Below, piece by piece: positions 40,792 through 48,617 of a stretch of 48,617 nt of DNA. How positions within the stretch are numbered: position 1 is the stretch's first letter; each line of letters starts with the position of its first letter. The notes below the pieces were generated by a model. The model was not told where the DNA came from. It saw nothing but the letters and a program-made list of their open reading frames with translations, and did no database searches. The stretch is from Candidatus Rokuibacteriota bacterium. Lineage in GTDB: Bacteria; Methylomirabilota; Methylomirabilia; Rokubacteriales; CSP1-6. The translations under genes and the position numbers were made by a program. The stretch is taken from positions 1 through 48,617 of the forward strand of contig JACQWB010000215.1 of the NCBI GenBank assembly GCA_016209385.1, read 5' to 3'.

Positions 40792-42876
40792 ATGGCGCTT
40801 GAGACCGCCAGGATCCGGAACGTCGGCTTCGTCGGCCACGGCGGGGTCGGCAAGACATCGCTGGTCGAGGCGATCCTGTTCTCAACCGGATCCGTGAACC
40901 GTCTGGGCCGGGTGGACGACGGCACGACGACCACCGACTTCGACCCCGACGAGGTCAAGCGGAAGATCTCCCTCAACACCGCCGTCGCGTACTGCGATTG
41001 GCAGGGTCACCGGCTGAACCTGGTGGACATGCCCGGGTACGGCGACTTCATCTCGGACGCGCGGGCCGGGCTCCGGGTGGTGGAAGCCGCCATCGTGGTG
41101 GTGGACGCGGTGGCCGGCGTCCAGGTGCAGACCGAGAAGGTCTGGAAGTTCGCCAGCGAGTACAACCTCCCGCGTCTCGTGGTGGTGAACCGCCTGGACC
41201 GGGAGCGCGCCGACTTCTGGCGGACGCTCGAGTCCCTCGGGAAACGCCTCAAGGGCCGCCTCACGCCGCTCCAGCTCCCGGTCGGCGCCGAGGGTGGCTT
41301 CCAGGGAGTCGTGGACCTGGTGAAGCAGAAGGCGGTCCTCTACGCGGACCTGAGGCCCCGGGACGCCGAGATCCCCGCTGACCTCGCGGCCCAGGTCAAG
41401 GACTACCGGGAGAAGCTCGTCGAGGCCGTGGCGGAGAGCGACGACGAGCTGCTGGCCAAGTACCTGGAGGAGGGGGCGCTCGCCGAGGCCGAGATGCTCA
41501 AGGCGCTTCGCAGGGGGATCGCGGAGGGTAAAGTCATCCCGGTGCTGGCGGCCGCCGCCACCAAGAACATCGGCATCCACCCGCTCCTGGACCTGATCGT
41601 CGAATCGGTCCCGTCGCCGGCGGACCGGGGTGAGGTCGAAGGCAACGAGCTCAAGACCAAGCAGGCCGGAACCCGCCGGTCCGATCCCAAGACGCCGGTC
41701 TCGGCGCTGGTCTTCAAGACCTTGAGCGATCCCCATGTCGGCAAGCTCTCGCTCTTCCGCGTCTACTCGGGGACCCTGAAGTCCGACTCCCAGCTCTTCA
41801 ACGCCTCCAAGGAAGTCCGGGAGCGGCTCGGCCAGGTGGCCTGGATGCAAGGGAAAGCCCAGAAGGGCGTGGAGGCGCTCGGCCCGGGAGAGATCGGCGT
41901 CGTCGCCAAGCTGAAGGAGACCCTGACCGGCGACACGCTCACCGAGGAAGCCAACCCGTTCCTGCTCCAGCGGATCGCCTTCCCGGAGCCCGCGATCTCC
42001 TACGCGATCCAGCCTAAGACCCGGGGCGACGAGGATAAGATCTCGAACGCGCTGGCGCGCATTGCCGAGGAGGACCCCACCGTCCGCTCCCACTACGACG
42101 CGGAGACCAAGCAGCTCCTGGTCTCGGGCGTGGGGCAGCTCCACGTGGAGGTGATCGTGGAGCGGATGAAGCGCAAGTTCAACGTGGACGTGAACCTGCT
42201 CCCGCCCCGGATCCCGTACAAGGAGACGATCAAGGGGCGCGCGGAGGTGCAGGGGAAGTACAAGAAGCAGACCGGGGGCCGCGGCCAGTACGGCGACGTG
42301 TGGCTCAAGCTCGAGCCGCTTCAGCGGGGTGCGGGCTTCGAGTTCGTGGACGACATCTTCGGCGGGGCGGTGCCGCGGAACTACATCCCCGCCGTCGAGA
42401 AGGGCGTGCGCGACGCGATGAAGCGGGGCGTGATCTCGGGCTACCCGGTCGTGGACGTGCAGGTCACCCTCTACGACGGCACCTACCACGAGGTGGACTC
42501 CTCCGACATGGCCTTCCAGATCGCCGGCTCGCTCGCGCTCCAGAAGGGCATCCAGGAAGCCACCCCGATCATCCTGGAGCCGATCATGAACGTCGAGGTC
42601 ACCGTTCCGACCGATCAGGCCGGCGACGTGATCGGCGATCTGAACGGCCGGCGCGGCCGCATCGTGGGGATGGACCCCGCCGGGGAAACCTCCGCGGTCA
42701 AGGCGCAGGCCCCGATGGCCGAGATGCTCAACTTCGAGCCCGCCCTCCGCTCCATGACCGGCGGTCGCGGCGCCTACTCCATGGAGTTCTCCCACTACGA
42801 GGAGGTCCCCGCCTTCCTCGCCGAGAAGGTCATCGCCGCGGCCAAGGCGGAGAAGGAGAAGGCCGAGAAGCACTGA
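40792..42876 (+). CDS. EF-G-like translational GTPase (FusA2 type)
   Basis: A 694-residue GTPase with EF-G domain order. G1 is GHGGVGKTS (15-23) rather than GHIDAGKTT; G3 DMPGYGDF; G4 NRLDRE. Then domain II (VSALVFKTLSDPHVGKLSLF), domain III (RIAEEDPTVRSHYDAETKQL), domain IV (GGRGQYGDVWLKLEP, PVVDVQVTLYDGTYHEVDSS) and domain V (LEPIMNVEVTVPTDQAGDVI). The variant G1 and lack of neighbouring rpsL/rpsG/tuf mark it as the secondary paralogue, whose role (ribosome rescue, recycling, stress) is not settled. AGGGGGTG precedes ATG 40792. Confidence 0.9.
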   Translation: MALETARIRNVGFVGHGGVGKTSLVEAILFSTGSVNRLGRVDDGTTTTDFDPDEVKRKISLNTAVAYCDWQGHRLNLVDMPGYGDFISDARAGLRVVEAAIVVVDAVAGVQVQTEKVWKFASEYNLPRLVVVNRLDRERADFWRTLESLGKRLKGRLTPLQLPVGAEGGFQGVVDLVKQKAVLYADLRPRDAEIPADLAAQVKDYREKLVEAVAESDDELLAKYLEEGALAEAEMLKALRRGIAEGKVIPVLAAAATKNIGIHPLLDLIVESVPSPADRGEVEGNELKTKQAGTRRSDPKTPVSALVFKTLSDPHVGKLSLFRVYSGTLKSDSQLFNASKEVRERLGQVAWMQGKAQKGVEALGPGEIGVVAKLKETLTGDTLTEEANPFLLQRIAFPEPAISYAIQPKTRGDEDKISNALARIAEEDPTVRSHYDAETKQLLVSGVGQLHVEVIVERMKRKFNVDVNLLPPRIPYKETIKGRAEVQGKYKKQTGGRGQYGDVWLKLEPLQRGAGFEFVDDIFGGAVPRNYIPAVEKGVRDAMKRGVISGYPVVDVQVTLYDGTYHEVDSSDMAFQIAGSLALQKGIQEATPIILEPIMNVEVTVPTDQAGDVIGDLNGRRGRIVGMDPAGETSAVKAQAPMAEMLNFEPALRSMTGGRGAYSMEFSHYEEVPAFLAEKVIAAAKAEKEKAEKH

Positions 42877-42971
42877 ACCCCGGGGGGTCTTGCATGACCT
42901 GTCCCGCCTGTCGCGCCCAGAGCCCCGCCCCATTCGAGCCCAGGCGCGTGGTCTTCTGACAGGTAAACCAG

Positions 42972-42977
42972 TAGAAT
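42972..42977 (+). promoter_or_regulatory. -10-like box TAGAAT before fumarase genes
   Basis: TAGAAT ends 6 nt before ATG 42984, and no Shine-Dalgarno is present. Transcription would start at the initiation codon. No clear -35. Confidence 0.4.
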
Positions 42978-42983
42978 CAAGGC

Positions 42984-43865
42984 ATGCCAGCCATCGATCC
43001 GAAGTTGGTGGTGGAGACTGCCAAGGGGCTCTACATCCGGGCGCTGAAGGTCCTCCCGCCCGATGTCAAGGCGGCCCTGGCGCGCGCGCTTGAGCGTGAG
43101 AGCCATCCGCGAGCACGCGAGATCCTCGGCGTCATGCTCAAGAACCTGGAGGTCGCGGAGAGCCGTGGGCTCCTGGTCTGCCAGGACACCGGCACTCCGG
43201 TCTACAAGCTTCGGATCGGGCGTGGCCTGGAGTACGACGGCCCGGCGCTCATGGCTGCCATCGTTGAGGGCGTGAAGCAGGCCACGCTCGAGCACCCGCT
43301 CCGCTCGTCCGTTTGCCACCCGATTGATCGTTCGAACCCTCAGACCAATACCGGGGAGCGGATCCCCGCCATCGAGGTGGAGTTCCTGGAGGACTCTGGA
43401 TACCTGGAGCTGAAGATGATGCCGAAGGGCTCGGGCTCCGAGAACATGTCCTTCCTCAAGATGCTCTCGCCGGCGGATGGGCTCGCGGGGATCAAGAAAT
43501 TCGTGCTCCAGTGTGTCCTGGAGGCCGGAGGGAAGCCGTGCCCGCCGACGCTCGTCGGCATCGGGCTCGGGGGGACGTCGGACCTGGCGATGAAGCTCGC
43601 CAAGGAGGCGATCTGGCGGCCGATCGGCTCGGCTCACCCGGACCCGGCCATTGCGGCGCTGGAGGCCGAGCTTCTGGAGGCCATCAACTCGACCGGCATC
43701 GGCCCCATGGGCCTGGGTGGAGATACCACCGCACTCGCTGTCCAGATCGAGTACGCGCACACCCACATCACGCAGAACCCTGTCGCGGTGACGCTCCAGT
43801 GCTGGCGCGGCGAGCGCGCCATGGCTTGCATCTACCCCGACGGCCGCGTCGAGCATGGCTGGTGA
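42984..43865 (+). CDS. Class I fumarate hydratase, alpha subunit
   Basis: A 293-residue N-terminal-domain subunit of the two-component, oxygen-sensitive [4Fe-4S] fumarase/tartrate dehydratase family. Cluster ligands: LLVCQDTGTPVYKL, RSSVCHPIDRSNPQTNTG, and FVLQCVLEAGGKPCPPTLVG. GIGLGGTSDLAMKLAKEAIW and GPMGLGGDTTALAVQIEYAH are also typical. It hydrates fumarate to malate (or acts on tartrate). Forms a heteromer with the next gene product, 2 nt downstream. Confidence 0.93.
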   Translation: MPAIDPKLVVETAKGLYIRALKVLPPDVKAALARALERESHPRAREILGVMLKNLEVAESRGLLVCQDTGTPVYKLRIGRGLEYDGPALMAAIVEGVKQATLEHPLRSSVCHPIDRSNPQTNTGERIPAIEVEFLEDSGYLELKMMPKGSGSENMSFLKMLSPADGLAGIKKFVLQCVLEAGGKPCPPTLVGIGLGGTSDLAMKLAKEAIWRPIGSAHPDPAIAALEAELLEAINSTGIGPMGLGGDTTALAVQIEYAHTHITQNPVAVTLQCWRGERAMACIYPDGRVEHGW

Positions 43866-43867
43866 GC

Positions 43868-44458
43868 ATGGCCGAGCACAGCTTGACCACGCCGCTCAGC
43901 GAGCCCCAGGTGCGGAGCCTGCGCACCGGCGACTGCCTCACCCTCGACGGGATCGTCTTCGGCGTCCGTGACGCCACGCTGATCCGCATCTTCGACCACG
44001 GCCAGGCGCCACCCGTCGACCTCCGCGGCGCGGTCTGTCTCCACACCGCCCCGAACGTGAAGAAGATCGGGGAGCGGTACGAGCCGCTCTCGGTGGGCAC
44101 GACGACGAGCATGAGGATGGACCGCTTCACCGGCCCCCTCCTCGAGCGCTACGGCATCCGCGCCATCATCGGCAAGGGCGGGCTCTCCGGCGAGAGCCTG
44201 AAGCACTTCGAGCGTCTTGGGGGCGCGTATCTGGCGATCACCGGCGGGGCGGCCGCCCTGGAGACGACCCAGATCGAGGCCATCGAGGCCGTCTGGTGGG
44301 AGGACCTGATGCCCGAGTGCCTCTGGAAGTTCCGGGTGCGGGGGCTCGGGCCGCTCACGGTCGCCATGGACGCCCACGGCGGAAACCTCTACGCCGAGGT
44401 TCTCGGGGAGGCGCAGCGGCGCCTCGCCGACATCTACGCGAAGCTCGGCATCAAGTAG
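43868..44458 (+). CDS. Class I fumarate hydratase, beta subunit
   Basis: A 196-residue C-terminal-domain subunit: LRTGDCLTLDGIVFGVRDAT, GAVCLHTAPNVKK, VGTTTSMRMDRF, IIGKGGLSGESLKHFERLG, AYLAITGGAAALETTQIEAI and VWWEDLMPECLWKFRV. The CLHTAPNV segment closes the active site with the alpha subunit. Encoded straight after the alpha subunit and certainly co-transcribed. Confidence 0.93.
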   Translation: MAEHSLTTPLSEPQVRSLRTGDCLTLDGIVFGVRDATLIRIFDHGQAPPVDLRGAVCLHTAPNVKKIGERYEPLSVGTTTSMRMDRFTGPLLERYGIRAIIGKGGLSGESLKHFERLGGAYLAITGGAAALETTQIEAIEAVWWEDLMPECLWKFRVRGLGPLTVAMDAHGGNLYAEVLGEAQRRLADIYAKLGIK

Positions 44459-44696
44459 ACATGCGCCGGGGCGCCCTCCTCCGCTCAGACCTCGTCGCCT
44501 CGATGGGCTGCGCTCGCTCGGACGCCTCCGCTGGCCCCCCCATCCCCCCGAGGCGGGGGGTAGTCCTCGCGGCCCAACTGCGTTGGCCCGCTCGGAGCGC
44601 TCCGGCGTCCTGCGCTTCGCGGCCCGCTACGGCTCCTCGGATTCGCTCCGGAGGGCATCCCCGGCGCATCTCTCTGCGGCGGGTTACTGTGTAGCC
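44459..44696. other. GC-rich spacer with hairpin
   Basis: No gene seen. Contains a CCCCCC-GAGGC-GGGGGG hairpin at 44544-44560 that may end or protect the fumarase mRNA, and a TACTGT -10-like box at 44685-44690, 6 nt before the ATG of the next gene. Confidence 0.4.
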
Positions 44697-45689
44697 ATGG
44701 ACGTGTTCAGGCGGGGGATCAAGATCTGCGAGGCCCGGATGGGCCTGGTCTCGAACAACAAGGAGCTGGTGACCCGGTCGGAGTACTTCTCGGACCGCGT
44801 GATGCAGTCGCTCCTGACCGACTACCACAAGGTGGAGGAGATCCCCTGGGCGGAGGACCTGGACGCCCAGATCGACGTCGTTGACGTGCCGGGCACCGCA
44901 CCCGAGATCACCCTGGGGCGAAGCCGGGCGCTCGCCGTCGGCGACTGGAGTGCGCTGGAAGCCAGGGCCTCGGACCGCCGCTACACGCTCTTCGGCAACC
45001 TGGGCTTTCTCTTCCGCTACACGATCCGGATCCTCGAGGAGCAACACCGGATCTGGTCCTTCCACGCCTCGGCGATGGCGGACGAGAAGACGGGCGAGCT
45101 CTGGCTGATCCCCGGCGGCGCGGGCGCCGGCAAGACGGTCTTTCTCCTGGCCGGCCTCGAGCGCGGCTGGAGGATCTTCTCCACCGAGATGACTCACCTC
45201 AGGGTGTCCGAGCGCGGGTGCGAGTGGTTCAAGGGATCGCTCTTCGACAACGTGAGGATCGGGACGCTCCTCTACGACTTCCCCGGCGTCGCCGCACGGC
45301 TCGGCATCCGCTTCCCCGAGGTCAAGGACCCGTGGGCCCACAAGATCGCCCTCGACCTGGGGCATGTCCAGACCTCCACCGACACGCTCACGAGCCCGCC
45401 GCTCAGGATCGTGAGCCCCAAGGTCGAGTCGGGACGCGAGCGCGCCATCGTGTCGCCGATCGAGAAGCGTGAAAAGCTCGTCAAGCTCCTCTTCGACAAC
45501 GCGACGGAGAAGCACGGCGGGAGCGTGCTCCTTTACGACTGCTTGCCCCTCACGTCGCTGGACACTCCCGGGCTCTCGCGCGAGCGCTTCGAGGCCATGG
45601 AGCGGCTCGTCGCGACCGCCGAGATCAGGATGGCGCGGACGACGCTGTGCGGCGCGCGGAACTGCATGGAGGGACTTCTCGATGGCTGA
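44697..45689 (+). CDS. HPr kinase/phosphorylase-like P-loop protein
   Basis: A 330-residue soluble protein. The HprK-like core has IWSFHASAMADEKTGELWLI and then the P-loop PGGAGAGKTVFLLAGL (Walker A at 140-147), FSTEMTHLR as the probable acidic/metal site, and SLFDNVRIGTLLYDFPGVAA. HprK relatives phosphorylate Ser on HPr or small acceptors; no HPr or PTS gene is here. Its stop overlaps the ComA-like start by 8 nt (ATGGCTGA), so the two are tightly coupled and may act in one pathway. The start is ATG 44697, without a clear Shine-Dalgarno. Confidence 0.72.
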   Translation: MDVFRRGIKICEARMGLVSNNKELVTRSEYFSDRVMQSLLTDYHKVEEIPWAEDLDAQIDVVDVPGTAPEITLGRSRALAVGDWSALEARASDRRYTLFGNLGFLFRYTIRILEEQHRIWSFHASAMADEKTGELWLIPGGAGAGKTVFLLAGLERGWRIFSTEMTHLRVSERGCEWFKGSLFDNVRIGTLLYDFPGVAARLGIRFPEVKDPWAHKIALDLGHVQTSTDTLTSPPLRIVSPKVESGRERAIVSPIEKREKLVKLLFDNATEKHGGSVLLYDCLPLTSLDTPGLSRERFEAMERLVATAEIRMARTTLCGARNCMEGLLDG

Positions 45690-46500
45690 GCGGAAGGCGT
45701 GGGAGGGCGTGATCCGGATTCCGGTTGCTGAGCGGACCCAGAAGCCCCGGACCGTGGGCTGGACCATGGTGATCGACAAGGGGCTCGGCCTGAACCAGAT
45801 CGACGACCTCCTGGGCTCGGCCGCCGCCGCCATCGACGTCATCAAGCTGACCTTCGGCACCTCGGCCTTCGTCCCGTACGATCTCCTGAAGGAGAAAGTG
45901 AAACGGATCGCGTCGGCCGGCTGCGACGTGATGCCCGGTGGCACGTTTCAGGAGGTGGCGGTCTGGCAGCGGAGCTACGACCGCTATCTCGAGCGGGCCC
46001 AAGCCCTCGGTTTCAACGCGATCGAGATCTCGGACGGGACGATCGAGATGGACCTGAAGACCCGGAGGAGCGTGATCGAGCAGGCCGTGAAGGCCGGATT
46101 CAGGGTCCTGACCGAGGTCGGCAAGAAGGACCCGAACGACGCGCTCCCGATGTCGGTGCTCGCCGACCAGGTGATGCACGATCTCTCCCTCGGCGCCTTC
46201 ATGGTGATCATGGAGGCTCGGGAGGCCGGCAAGGGCGTCGGCATCTACGACGCCTCGGGACTCCCCAAGGAGTCCGAGATCGAGGCGTTCCTGCGCGGCG
46301 TCAAGGACCCGTCCCGGCTCCTGTGGGAGGCGCCCCTCGGCAACCAGCAGAAGTACCTGATCCTCAAGTTCGGCCCCAACGTGAACCTCGGCAACATTCC
46401 GCCCGAAGACGTCCTGGCGCTCGAGGCCCTCCGCTGCGGCCTCAGGGGCGACACCCTGAAGCGCGCCTGGCAGGCTGACCGCGAGTACCGTCGCGGCTAG
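45682..46500 (+). CDS. ComA-like phosphosulfolactate synthase
   Basis: A 272-residue TIM-barrel enzyme of the (2R)-phospho-3-sulfolactate synthase family. Motifs: TMVIDKGLGLNQIDDLLGSA, DVIKLTFGTSAF, GCDVMPGGTFQEVAVWQ, GFNAIEISDGTIEM, VLTEVGKKDPND and IMEAREAGKGVGIYDASG. The family adds sulfite to PEP, the entry to coenzyme M in methanogens and to sulfolactate in some bacteria. No comB/comC genes are in the window. It overlaps the HprK-like gene and precedes a respiratory Mo-enzyme operon. Confidence 0.88.
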   Translation: MAERKAWEGVIRIPVAERTQKPRTVGWTMVIDKGLGLNQIDDLLGSAAAAIDVIKLTFGTSAFVPYDLLKEKVKRIASAGCDVMPGGTFQEVAVWQRSYDRYLERAQALGFNAIEISDGTIEMDLKTRRSVIEQAVKAGFRVLTEVGKKDPNDALPMSVLADQVMHDLSLGAFMVIMEAREAGKGVGIYDASGLPKESEIEAFLRGVKDPSRLLWEAPLGNQQKYLILKFGPNVNLGNIPPEDVLALEALRCGLRGDTLKRAWQADREYRRG

Positions 46501-46513
46501 CGCCAGGGGCCTC

Positions 46514-48040
46514 ATGCGCTACGGCTTCGTCATCGATCACACTTGCTGCATCGGCTGCCACGCCTGCAGCGTGGCCTGCAAGGAGGAGAACCAGGTCCCG
46601 CTCGGCGTCTATCGGACCTGGGTGAAGTACATCGAGCGGGGGACCTTCCCCAACACCCGCCGCTACTTCTCGGTCCTCCGGTGCAACCACTGCGACAACG
46701 CCCCCTGCGTGACGATCTGCCCGACCGTCGCGCTCTTCCGGCGATCCGACGGCATCGTAGACTTCGACGGGACGCGCTGCATCGGCTGCAAGTCCTGCAT
46801 GCAGGCCTGTCCCTACGACGCGCTCTACATCGATCCGGCGACCCAGACCGCGGCGAAGTGCCACTACTGCGCCCATCGCGTCGAGGTCGGGCTCGAGCCC
46901 GCCTGCGTCATCGTCTGCCCCGTGCAGGCGATCGTCGCCGGTGATCTCGACGATCCGGCGAGCCGGATCGCCAGGCTCGTCGCCACCGAGCAGGTCCAGG
47001 TCCGAAAGCCCGAGCAGGGGACGCGCCCCAAGGTCTTCTACCTCGGCGCCGACGCAGCGGCCCTCACACCGCAGGCGCTCGAGCGGGGCGAGAGCTACCT
47101 CTTCGCCCAGACCGGGACGGACCGAGGGGCCCCGAAGCCTGCCCCTCCGGACACGTCGACGCTGAAGGACCTCCAGACGCTGGCGCGGACCGTGTATGAC
47201 GTCGACCACGTGGAGCGACCCTGGGGATGGAAGGTCGCAACCTACCTCTGGACAAAGGCGGTCGCGGCTGGAGCCCTGCTGCTCCCGGCCCTTGGCGTCG
47301 CGGCAGGCTGGAGCGAAGGCGGGCTCCTGGCGGGCGTTGTCGCGCCGTTTCTCGCGCTCGTCTTCCTCGCCCTCACCACGGGGCTGCTGATCTTCGACCT
47401 GAAGCGCCCGGATCGCTTCCACTTTATCCTGTTAAAACCCAACTGGCAATCGTGGCTGGTGTGGGGGGCCTGGATCCTGATCGCCTTCGGCGCGGTCACC
47501 GGCCTCTGGTTGGTCGGCGGCCTGGCAGTTCATGCGCGGCTCCTCAGGGTCCTCGCGTGGCCCGCGATCCTGCTCGCCGTCGCCGCCGCCGGCTACAGCG
47601 CCTTCCTCTTCGGCCAGGCCGAAGGGCGGGACTTCTGGCAGAGCCCCCTCCTCCTGTGGCATCTCCTCGTCGGCGCTGTGCTCGCCGGAGCGGCGAGCCT
47701 GATTCTGGCGGGCCTGGCCCTGGGCTCGGGTGCCGCCGTCATCGGTCTGCTCAAGAAGGTGCTTGCCGCCGCCCTTGCCGCCGAGGCCCTGGTCCTGTTC
47801 GCGGAGTTGTTCGGCTCCCACCCGAACCAGGATGTCGCGCGCGCGGCGGATCTCCTGACGCGGGGCGGGCTGAGCGGTCCCTTCTGTGGCGGAGTCGTGC
47901 TGGCCGGCATCGGCCTCCCCATGCTCCTGCTCCTTGGCGGCACGCCGAGCCTTGTGGTCGCCTCACTCCTTGCCCTGGCAGGGCACTGGCTCTACGAGCT
48001 CCTCTGGGTCAGGGCGGGTCAGTCGATTCCGTTAAGTTGA
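46514..48040 (+). CDS. Fe-S electron-transfer subunit fused to DmsC/NrfD-like membrane domain
   Basis: A 508-residue two-domain protein. Residues 1 to about 180 are a DmsB/NrfC-type ferredoxin with four Cys clusters (CCIGCHACSVACKEEN, CNHCDNAPCVTICPTVALF, CIGCKSCMQACPYDAL, CHYCAHRV with CVIVCPVQAI). Residues about 235-500 contain eight TM helices of the DmsC-like quinol-oxidoreductase type (GLLIFDLKRPDRFHFILLKP is the NrfD/DmsC loop). Such complexes pass electrons between quinones and a Mo catalytic subunit, encoded here by the next gene, 13 nt downstream. No Tat signal on this subunit. Confidence 0.92.
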   Translation: MRYGFVIDHTCCIGCHACSVACKEENQVPLGVYRTWVKYIERGTFPNTRRYFSVLRCNHCDNAPCVTICPTVALFRRSDGIVDFDGTRCIGCKSCMQACPYDALYIDPATQTAAKCHYCAHRVEVGLEPACVIVCPVQAIVAGDLDDPASRIARLVATEQVQVRKPEQGTRPKVFYLGADAAALTPQALERGESYLFAQTGTDRGAPKPAPPDTSTLKDLQTLARTVYDVDHVERPWGWKVATYLWTKAVAAGALLLPALGVAAGWSEGGLLAGVVAPFLALVFLALTTGLLIFDLKRPDRFHFILLKPNWQSWLVWGAWILIAFGAVTGLWLVGGLAVHARLLRVLAWPAILLAVAAAGYSAFLFGQAEGRDFWQSPLLLWHLLVGAVLAGAASLILAGLALGSGAAVIGLLKKVLAAALAAEALVLFAELFGSHPNQDVARAADLLTRGGLSGPFCGGVVLAGIGLPMLLLLGGTPSLVVASLLALAGHWLYELLWVRAGQSIPLS

Positions 48041-48053
48041 GGCGAACTTCGAT

Positions 48054-48617
48054 GGCAGTCCTTCACGAACCGCTTCATCCCGTGGCGAAGGAGCTTCCGC
48101 CGCCGTCCCGAGGCCTCGCCTCGTTCCCGCCCGCTGAGCGCTGGGACGATTGGGAGGAGTACGATCCCGTCGCCTGGCCCCGAAAGGTCAAGCGGAACTA
48201 CTGGATCATCCCGACCATCTGCTTCAACTGCGAGGCGGCCTGCGGCCTCCTCTCCTATGTGGACAAGCAGACCCTCAGGATCCAGAAGTTCGAGGGGAAC
48301 CCCGCGCATCCCGGAAGCCGCGGCCGAAACTGCGCCAAGGGCCCGGCCACGCTGAACCAGGTGAAGGATCCGGAGCGGATCCTCTACCCGCTGAGACGCG
48401 TGGGGAAGCGCGGCGAGGGCAAGTGGGAGCTGGTGACCTGGGATCAGGTCCTCGACGACATCGGCGGCCGGATCCGGAAGGCCCTGGTCGAGGGGAGACA
48501 GCGAGAGGTCATGTACCACCTGGGCCGGCCGGGCCACGAGCTGATCTACCTCCAGCGGGTCTTCCACGCCTGGGGGATCGACGGGCACAACAGCCACACC
48601 AACGTCTGCTCGGCCTC
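48054..48617 (+). CDS. Molybdopterin oxidoreductase catalytic subunit (partial at right edge)
   Basis: The first 188 codons of a large DMSO-reductase-family subunit that runs past the window. The [4Fe-4S] site is CFNCEAACGLLSYV plus a later Cys in GRNCAKGPATLNQVKDPERI. Then ILYPLRRVGKRGEGKWELVT and WDQVLDDIGGRIRK, the usual family start. NSHTNVCSA at the edge is where the metal-ligand residue is expected. No Tat signal at the N-terminus. Together with the preceding BC-fusion subunit it makes a membrane-linked respiratory reductase or dehydrogenase; the substrate cannot be judged from this part. Confidence 0.9.

Overview
High-GC bacterial DNA, dense and operon-rich, with many 1-8 nt gene overlaps and GTG starts. 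Hopanoid genes (SHC, HpnA, D, G, H, N), an Mla-type ABC system, MsrPQ, orphan FliK/FlhB-like genes and a lipid A deacylase-like protein point to a Gram-negative (diderm), deep-branching soil or subsurface bacterium, perhaps of the Rokubacteria/Methylomirabilota type. The taxon is an inference. I saw no rRNA, tRNA, IS element, phage or CRISPR array.

Region 1 (1-6.4 kb) holds a HEAT-repeat protein, a secreted protein that looks frameshifted, a stand-alone Lrp/AsnC ligand-binding domain, a BT1/MFS transporter divergent from a molybdopterin oxidoreductase, a cupin and a RidA protein.

Region 2 (6.4-13.0 kb) is the most striking part. A secreted Met-rich protein is followed by three genes, each interrupted by one in-frame TGA exactly at the redox-active position of its family: a peroxiredoxin (U in place of the peroxidatic Cys), an AhpD-like protein (SPYU) and a TlpA-like thioredoxin (UINC). 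Each TGA is followed by a hairpin with GU in the apical loop at SECIS distance. They flank msrP-msrQ and a two-component system. I read this as a selenocysteine-armed envelope system against oxidants or hypochlorite: Met-rich sink, Met-sulfoxide repair, Sec peroxidase, Sec reductant and sensor.

Region 3 (13.1-15.3 kb) holds an orphan FliK-like/FlhB-C-terminal-like pair. Region 4 (15.3-30.7 kb, minus strand) is one long gene run: shc, mlaE, mlaF, mlaD, mlaC/hpnM, pepM-NTase fusion, ppd, AEP aminotransferase, sugar-type NTase, DIPPS-like CDP-alcohol phosphotransferase, YbhN-like flippase, myo-inositol-phosphate synthase, hpnN. It joins hopanoid synthesis and transport to 2-aminoethylphosphonate and inositol head-group activation, suggesting an undescribed phosphono-/inositol lipid. 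Region 5 (30.7-37.4 kb, plus strand, divergent) continues with a CruF-like protein, hpnH, a hypothetical, hpnG, hpnA, hpnD, a Zn-alcohol dehydrogenase and a PagL-like outer membrane protein.

Region 6 (37.4-48.6 kb) has ispH, a compositionally distinct M28 peptidase, an EF-G paralogue, a two-subunit class I fumarase, an HPr-kinase-like protein overlapping a ComA-like sulfolactate synthase, and a DMSO-reductase-family complex whose catalytic subunit runs off the right edge. Several genes lacking a Shine-Dalgarno have a -10-like box 6-12 nt before the start, suggesting leaderless transcripts.
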